A stretch of 64,000 nucleotides of DNA from NCBI GenBank assembly GCA_964612505.1, contig CAZTEX010000013.1, forward strand, positions 1 through 64,000, given 5' to 3'. The first letter of the stretch is position 1. Every line of letters starts with the position of its first letter. This DNA is from JAAZZY01 sp964612505. GTDB taxonomy: Bacteria > Chlamydiota > Chlamydiia > Chlamydiales > JAAZZY01. Shown here piece after piece: positions 60,624 through 64,000 of this stretch. The notes under the pieces are model-generated. The model was given only the letters and a program-made list of their open reading frames with translations, did not search any database and was not told where the DNA came from. The position numbers and the translations under genes were made by a program.

Positions 60624-61136
60624 TTAACTCACTATAAAATGTTGAGCAGAATTTGTCGTCGTATCATAAATAGCAAAGCTCGCCCCCAAAGGCTCGCCTT
60701 GAGTCATCTTCATCAAAGATCCCGGATTTAATGAAAGAGTTTTTCCATGCGTTTCGTTGACTTTCTTGTGTGTATGACCGTGAAAGACAGCGTCATAAGC
60801 ACCGCAGGTAACCAATGCTTGAACAATCTCCTGATAATCTCCATGAAAGACTGCGATCCTGCGATGATCGATCATAAGTTCTAGAAAACGATCTTCGTAT
60901 TTAATATCTAGATGGAGAGCTTGGCTATATTGCAAATGACGAAACTTATCTCCGTCGTTATTACCAAAGACTCCTTTTATGGGCATCTTTAAATCTTTAA
61001 ATGAATGTAACACGAATGGAGAGACCCAATCACCACAATGAACCACCCATTCAACTTTAGCTTCATTGAGCATTTGAACACACTTTAAAATCAGCTCTTG
61101 TTGATCGTGTGTGTCTGAGATCACACCAATTTTCAT
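60624..61136 (-). CDS. YfcE/MJ0936-family metallophosphoesterase
   Basis: The 170-residue protein has the calcineurin-like set of metal motifs: GVISDTHD (D-x-H), HCGDW, FGNNDGD, FHGDY and FHGHTHK. Small single-domain members such as YfcE and MJ0936 hydrolyse phosphodiesters with two metal ions. The ATG at 61136 is used because AGGAAAG precedes it; an upstream in-frame TTG is less likely. Substrate is unknown. It is transcribed in the same direction as the unknown gene at 61296, but a terminator lies between them. Confidence 0.9.
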   Translation of the reverse strand: MKIGVISDTHDQQELILKCVQMLNEAKVEWVVHCGDWVSPFVLHSFKDLKMPIKGVFGNNDGDKFRHLQYSQALHLDIKYEDRFLELMIDHRRIAVFHGDYQEIVQALVTCGAYDAVFHGHTHKKVNETHGKTLSLNPGSLMKMTQGEPLGASFAIYDTTTNSAQHFIVS

Positions 61137-61230
61137 TGCTTTCCTATGACTCAAAAATACTTCTTAAAGAAAGATTAGTTTATGGACTATTTTAAATTTT
61201 GAACAAGAGATTTAAAGTGATATTTATGAA

Positions 61231-61264
61231 ATAAAAAAACCACCTAATATAGATCAGGTGGTTT
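61231..61264 (-). terminator. Rho-independent terminator after the Inc-like gene
   Basis: AAACCACCT (61237-61245) pairs with AGGTGGTTT (61256-61264) across a 10-base loop, followed on the minus strand by a run of seven Ts. It lies 31 bases past the stop of the gene at 61296. Confidence 0.8.
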
Positions 61265-61295
61265 CTTAAACTTAAAAGTTAAAAATCAGAATCGC

Positions 61296-62003
61296 TTATG
61301 ATTTTGCGAATAAGCCTCTAACCGAAGCATCTAAAGATTGACCTACTGGAGATCCAAAAGCAATCGATCCAGCTATAACTGCTGCAGAAGCTCCAACTAG
61401 AACTTGAACAACAGATCTGCCAATATGATTTGTTCTAAAGCTTTCAACTGCTTTTTTAGCAGAGTAACCAGCTGTTAAAGCTCCTAGAGCAAGAACAGAC
61501 AATGGTAAATAAGAATTGACACCGGCTTGAGCTGTCTTATTTGCAGCGCTAGCAACGTTTTCAGCTCCAATGGAAATCCATTCATTAGCTGTAGTTACAG
61601 GAGTAGAAGATGTAACTCTCTCCATCGTCCCTGAAATAACTTGTGCACAGCTTTCAAATGCACCTCTTCCTGCATTGCTAAGCCCCTCATAACTAAGAGC
61701 TTTTTGAGCTTCGGAAGAGAATTGTGAAAATCTTGCGCTTAGATCAGCATACATGTCTGAAAAGCTTGTTGCAGTTGCATTAGCAAAATTACTCACGCCT
61801 TCTTGTGCCCATGCAAAATATGAAGAAGTCTGATTTGTGATTGTTTTTGCAGTTTTTTCTGCCGTTTTAACAACAGGATCTGCTGCTAGTAGTGGATCAA
61901 TAGTAGCTTGTTGTTGTACATTTTGTGTTGGATCGCTTTGTGGTGTTGCTGCAGGAATGTGAGCATTTGCACCAATTGTTGCGTCATTATTAATCTTGGT
62001 CAT
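61296..62003 (-). CDS. Unknown membrane protein with paired hydrophobic segments (Inc-like)
   Basis: The 235-residue protein has a disordered, Gln/Ala/Thr-rich N-terminus, a helical middle (60-160), and two hydrophobic stretches at 165-181 and 197-217 separated by about 15 polar residues. Closely paired hydrophobic segments without a signal peptide are the general hallmark of chlamydial inclusion-membrane proteins, which are type III substrates. Here the pair lies near the C-terminus, as in some Inc proteins. The ATG at 62003 follows GGGGG. A good terminator follows the gene. Inc identity is a guess; no sequence family is recognised. Confidence 0.72.
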   Translation of the reverse strand: MTKINNDATIGANAHIPAATPQSDPTQNVQQQATIDPLLAADPVVKTAEKTAKTITNQTSSYFAWAQEGVSNFANATATSFSDMYADLSARFSQFSSEAQKALSYEGLSNAGRGAFESCAQVISGTMERVTSSTPVTTANEWISIGAENVASAANKTAQAGVNSYLPLSVLALGALTAGYSAKKAVESFRTNHIGRSVVQVLVGASAAVIAGSIAFGSPVGQSLDASVRGLFAKS

Positions 62004-62127
62004 AGAACCCCCTAAAAATACTTTATAGTCTTTGTAATCAACAAATTTAAAACACAAGAAAGGTGCGTTTTGCTGATAAATTTAATTTGTAATACACAGA
62101 TTATAGTTTAGAAGAGTAAATTTTAAC

Positions 62128-62160
62128 AATTAAAAAAAATATATACAGTTTTTTTTAATT
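62128..62160. repeat. A/T-only inverted repeat downstream of uvrB
   Basis: AATTAAAAAAAA (62128-62139) and TTTTTTTTAATT (62149-62160) form a perfect 12-bp A/T stem with a nine-base loop, just beyond the uvrB stop. On the minus strand it ends in eight Us, so it may be a weak terminator. Confidence 0.4.
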
Positions 62161-62167
62161 TCAAATT

Positions 62168-64000
62168 TCAACTTAACATGATCTCAATTTCCTGTAGCCT
62201 TTTCATCTCATCACGCAACCTTGCGGCTTCTTCAAAATCAAGGGCATTTGCTTTTTTTCTCATTTCTTGCTCTGTTTTCAAAATTTGCCTTTTGACCTCT
62301 TCAATATTTAAATGATTTGTTGAGCTTGATGCTTTTGCAAGAATCTCCGTTGTTGGTTTAGGGAAATAGTCCATTAAATCTTTTTTGATTGTTTTAGGAG
62401 TGATCCCATGCGCTGCGTTATACTCTGCTTGCAATGCTCTTCTATCTTCAGTGATCTTTTTAGCATTTCGAATGGAATCTGTCAGTTTATCTGCATACAT
62501 GATAACGCGCCCTTCACTATTTCGAGCTGCTCGTCCGCATATTTGCAATAAGGAAGTTTGAGAACGCAAAAACCCTTCTTTATCAGCATCTAAAATGGCT
62601 ACTAAAGAGACTTCGGGAATATCTAGTCCTTCTCGAAGTAAGTTAATTCCAACCAACACATCAAATACATGAGATCTCAATTCGTGAATAATTTGAATCC
62701 GCTCTAACGTATCTATCTCAGAATGTAGGTATTTAGCTTTCACTCCCAGCTCCAGCAAATATTTTGTTAAATCTTCGGCAAGCCTTTTCGTCAGCGTGGT
62801 GACTAAAATTCTTCCCCCTTTTTTAACATGCTTACGAATTTCCTCTAAGCAATCATCGACTTGAGTCAGAGCGGGTCTGATTTCAATAATTGGATCTAAA
62901 AGCCCTGTAGGGCGGATGACTTGCTCTATGATTTCTCCATGAGCTTCAGCAAGCTCCCAAGGGCTAGGGGTTGCCGAGACATAGACAACCTGTCTGATTT
63001 TTTTATAAAATTCTTCAAATGTTAAAGGACGGTTATCATAAGCAGAAGGGAGCCTAAATCCATATTCTATTAAAGATTGCTTTCTGGAGCGATCCCCATT
63101 ATACATCGCCCGAATTTGAGGAAGTGTTTGGTGAGATTCATCGACAAAAATCAAAAAGTTATTAGGAAAATAATCTAATAGCGTAGGAGGAGGATCTCCT
63201 GGATTTCTTTTAGAAAAATGTCTGGAATAGTTTTCAATGCCCTTGCAAAAACCAATTTCTCGAATGAGCTCTAAATCGTAATGAGTTCTTTGAGCAATCC
63301 GCTCTTTTTCAGTCATCTTTTCTTGAGAGTCAAATTCTTTAATTCTTTGCCTGAGCTCTAATTTAATCGTCTCCATCGCTTCTTTGCGCGCTTTTTCTGG
63401 CATAACAAAGTGAGAAGCAGGAAAAAGAACCACTTGTTTTTCTTTTTTTAAAATCTTCCCTGTTAAAGGATCTATGAATGAAATTTGCTCTATCTCATCT
63501 CCAAAAAATTCTATTCTTAGAGCTATCTCTTCTTCATAAGCTGGAAAAATCTCTATGACTTCCCCTCTAATGCGAAAGGTTCCCCGTTTAAAATCATAAT
63601 CGTTGCGTTTATATTGAATATCAACGAGTCGATGTAAAAATTGCTCCCGTTGAACCTCTTGACCTATTTCGATTCGCACATTCATCTGAGCATAATACTC
63701 AGGAACCCCCAAACCATAAATACAAGAAACAGAAGCCACAATGATGACATCATTTCTTTCAAGAAGTGAACGGGTTGCATTTAATCTAAGTCGATCAATA
63801 CGATCATTAATCGCCATATCTTTTTCAATGTAGGTATCTGATCTAGCAAGATAAGCTTCTGGCTGATAATAGTCGTAGTAGGAGACAAAGTACTCTACTG
63901 CGTTCTTTGGAAAAAAAGTTTTGAATTCTTGATAAAGCTGAGCCGCTAAGGTTTTATTATGGGCTAAAATTAAAGCAGGTTGATTTAATTCTTGAATGAC
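62168..64000 (-). CDS. uvrB: Excinuclease ABC subunit B (UvrB), 5' end outside window
   Basis: The frame is open from the window edge; about 610 of the usual 660-670 residues are visible, so the N-terminal Walker A region is missing. Visible are the AHNKTLAAQLYQEF segment, the beta-hairpin region VEYFVSYYDYYQPEAY, DESHQTLPQ (DEAD-like motif), RPTGLLDP, LREGLDIPEVSLV and the helicase motif QICGRAARN. A C-terminal UVR domain (DFEEAARLRDEMKRLQ) recruits UvrC. UvrB verifies damage after UvrA loads it. The first ATG in the window (63817) is internal and not the start. Confidence 0.95.
   Translation of the reverse strand, partial: VIQELNQPALILAHNKTLAAQLYQEFKTFFPKNAVEYFVSYYDYYQPEAYLARSDTYIEKDMAINDRIDRLRLNATRSLLERNDVIIVASVSCIYGLGVPEYYAQMNVRIEIGQEVQREQFLHRLVDIQYKRNDYDFKRGTFRIRGEVIEIFPAYEEEIALRIEFFGDEIEQISFIDPLTGKILKKEKQVVLFPASHFVMPEKARKEAMETIKLELRQRIKEFDSQEKMTEKERIAQRTHYDLELIREIGFCKGIENYSRHFSKRNPGDPPPTLLDYFPNNFLIFVDESHQTLPQIRAMYNGDRSRKQSLIEYGFRLPSAYDNRPLTFEEFYKKIRQVVYVSATPSPWELAEAHGEIIEQVIRPTGLLDPIIEIRPALTQVDDCLEEIRKHVKKGGRILVTTLTKRLAEDLTKYLLELGVKAKYLHSEIDTLERIQIIHELRSHVFDVLVGINLLREGLDIPEVSLVAILDADKEGFLRSQTSLLQICGRAARNSEGRVIMYADKLTDSIRNAKKITEDRRALQAEYNAAHGITPKTIKKDLMDYFPKPTTEILAKASSSTNHLNIEEVKRQILKTEQEMRKKANALDFEEAARLRDEMKRLQEIEIMLS

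Noticed and set aside
60606..60731. 41-codon plus-strand ORF starting MEIAKILTHYK with GAGAGGG upstream
   Set aside because: Most of it is antisense to the phosphodiesterase gene and it shows no family pattern; the ribosome site alone is too little support.
1..64000. CRISPR arrays, insertion sequences or phage genes
   Set aside because: No regularly spaced repeats, transposase or integrase motifs, or phage structural genes were found on either strand.

Overview
This window is bacterial and AT-rich, and it almost certainly comes from a member of the phylum Chlamydiae outside the classical Chlamydiaceae (a Parachlamydiales-type 'environmental' chlamydia of amoebae or other eukaryotes). The main evidence is a DNA topoisomerase I with a C-terminal SWIB domain (57039-59552), a groES-groEL operon behind a CIRCE-like operator, and many proteins of eukaryotic type that look like host-directed effectors: a SET-domain protein, a tyrosine phosphatase, a leucine-rich-repeat protein, two PI3/4-kinase-like proteins and a zeta-toxin-like P-loop protein. 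The family or genus cannot be fixed from sequence alone.

Layout. 1-4.3 kb: the end of a large unknown gene, a SET/ankyrin-like protein and an orphan OmpR/PhoB response regulator. 4.4-12.5 kb: envelope TPR proteins, a DMT-type transporter, and a TPR + VWA pair. 12.5-18.8 kb: a long MORN-type repeat protein with a coupled zinc-ribbon protein, a small cysteine-rich lipoprotein, YfiH/PgeF, an LRR protein and a protein tyrosine phosphatase. 18.8-40.7 kb: a large sugar-biosynthesis island. Its core is a ten-gene, tightly packed minus-strand operon (28691 down to 18774) facing a five-gene plus-strand operon (28875-33897), followed by further sugar genes and two glycosyltransferases. 40.7-45.9 kb: enolase, two adjacent kinase-like proteins, a peroxiredoxin, a metallo-beta-lactamase-fold hydrolase and tRNA-Arg(ACG). 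46.2-51.8 kb: trkA-trkH, a frameshifted Nif11-type small gene, an FmdB-type protein and groES-groEL. 51.8-64 kb: a NamZ/DUF1343 protein with an exported sulfotransferase, a UvrD/PcrA helicase, a membrane HExxH protein, topA, a zeta-toxin-like protein, a phosphodiesterase, an Inc-like membrane protein and the 3' part of uvrB.

The sugar island combines a GmhA-like isomerase, a fused nucleotidyltransferase/PfkB kinase (HldE parts in reversed order), a HddA-like GHMP kinase, six SDR sugar epimerases/reductases, a Gfo/Idh dehydrogenase, three DegT-type aminotransferases, two PhyH-type oxygenases, a zinc alcohol dehydrogenase-like protein, a methyltransferase and a stand-alone E1-alpha/E1-beta thiamine-enzyme pair. 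Together they suggest synthesis of one or more unusual activated sugars, probably heptose-derived, amino and possibly branched, for a surface glycan. No flippase, polymerase or ABC exporter is present in the window, so assembly must be encoded elsewhere.

No stretch longer than 300 bases lacks a gene. The longest spacers are 1557-1802, 17531-17800, 37705-37967 (a possible structured RNA) and 45928-46213 (very AT-rich, nothing recognised). No insertion sequences, CRISPR arrays, phage genes or replication origins were seen. The most interesting items are the thiamine-enzyme-containing sugar island, the Nif11 gene with a canonical -1 slippery heptamer at its frameshift, and the tandem PI3/4-kinase-like proteins.
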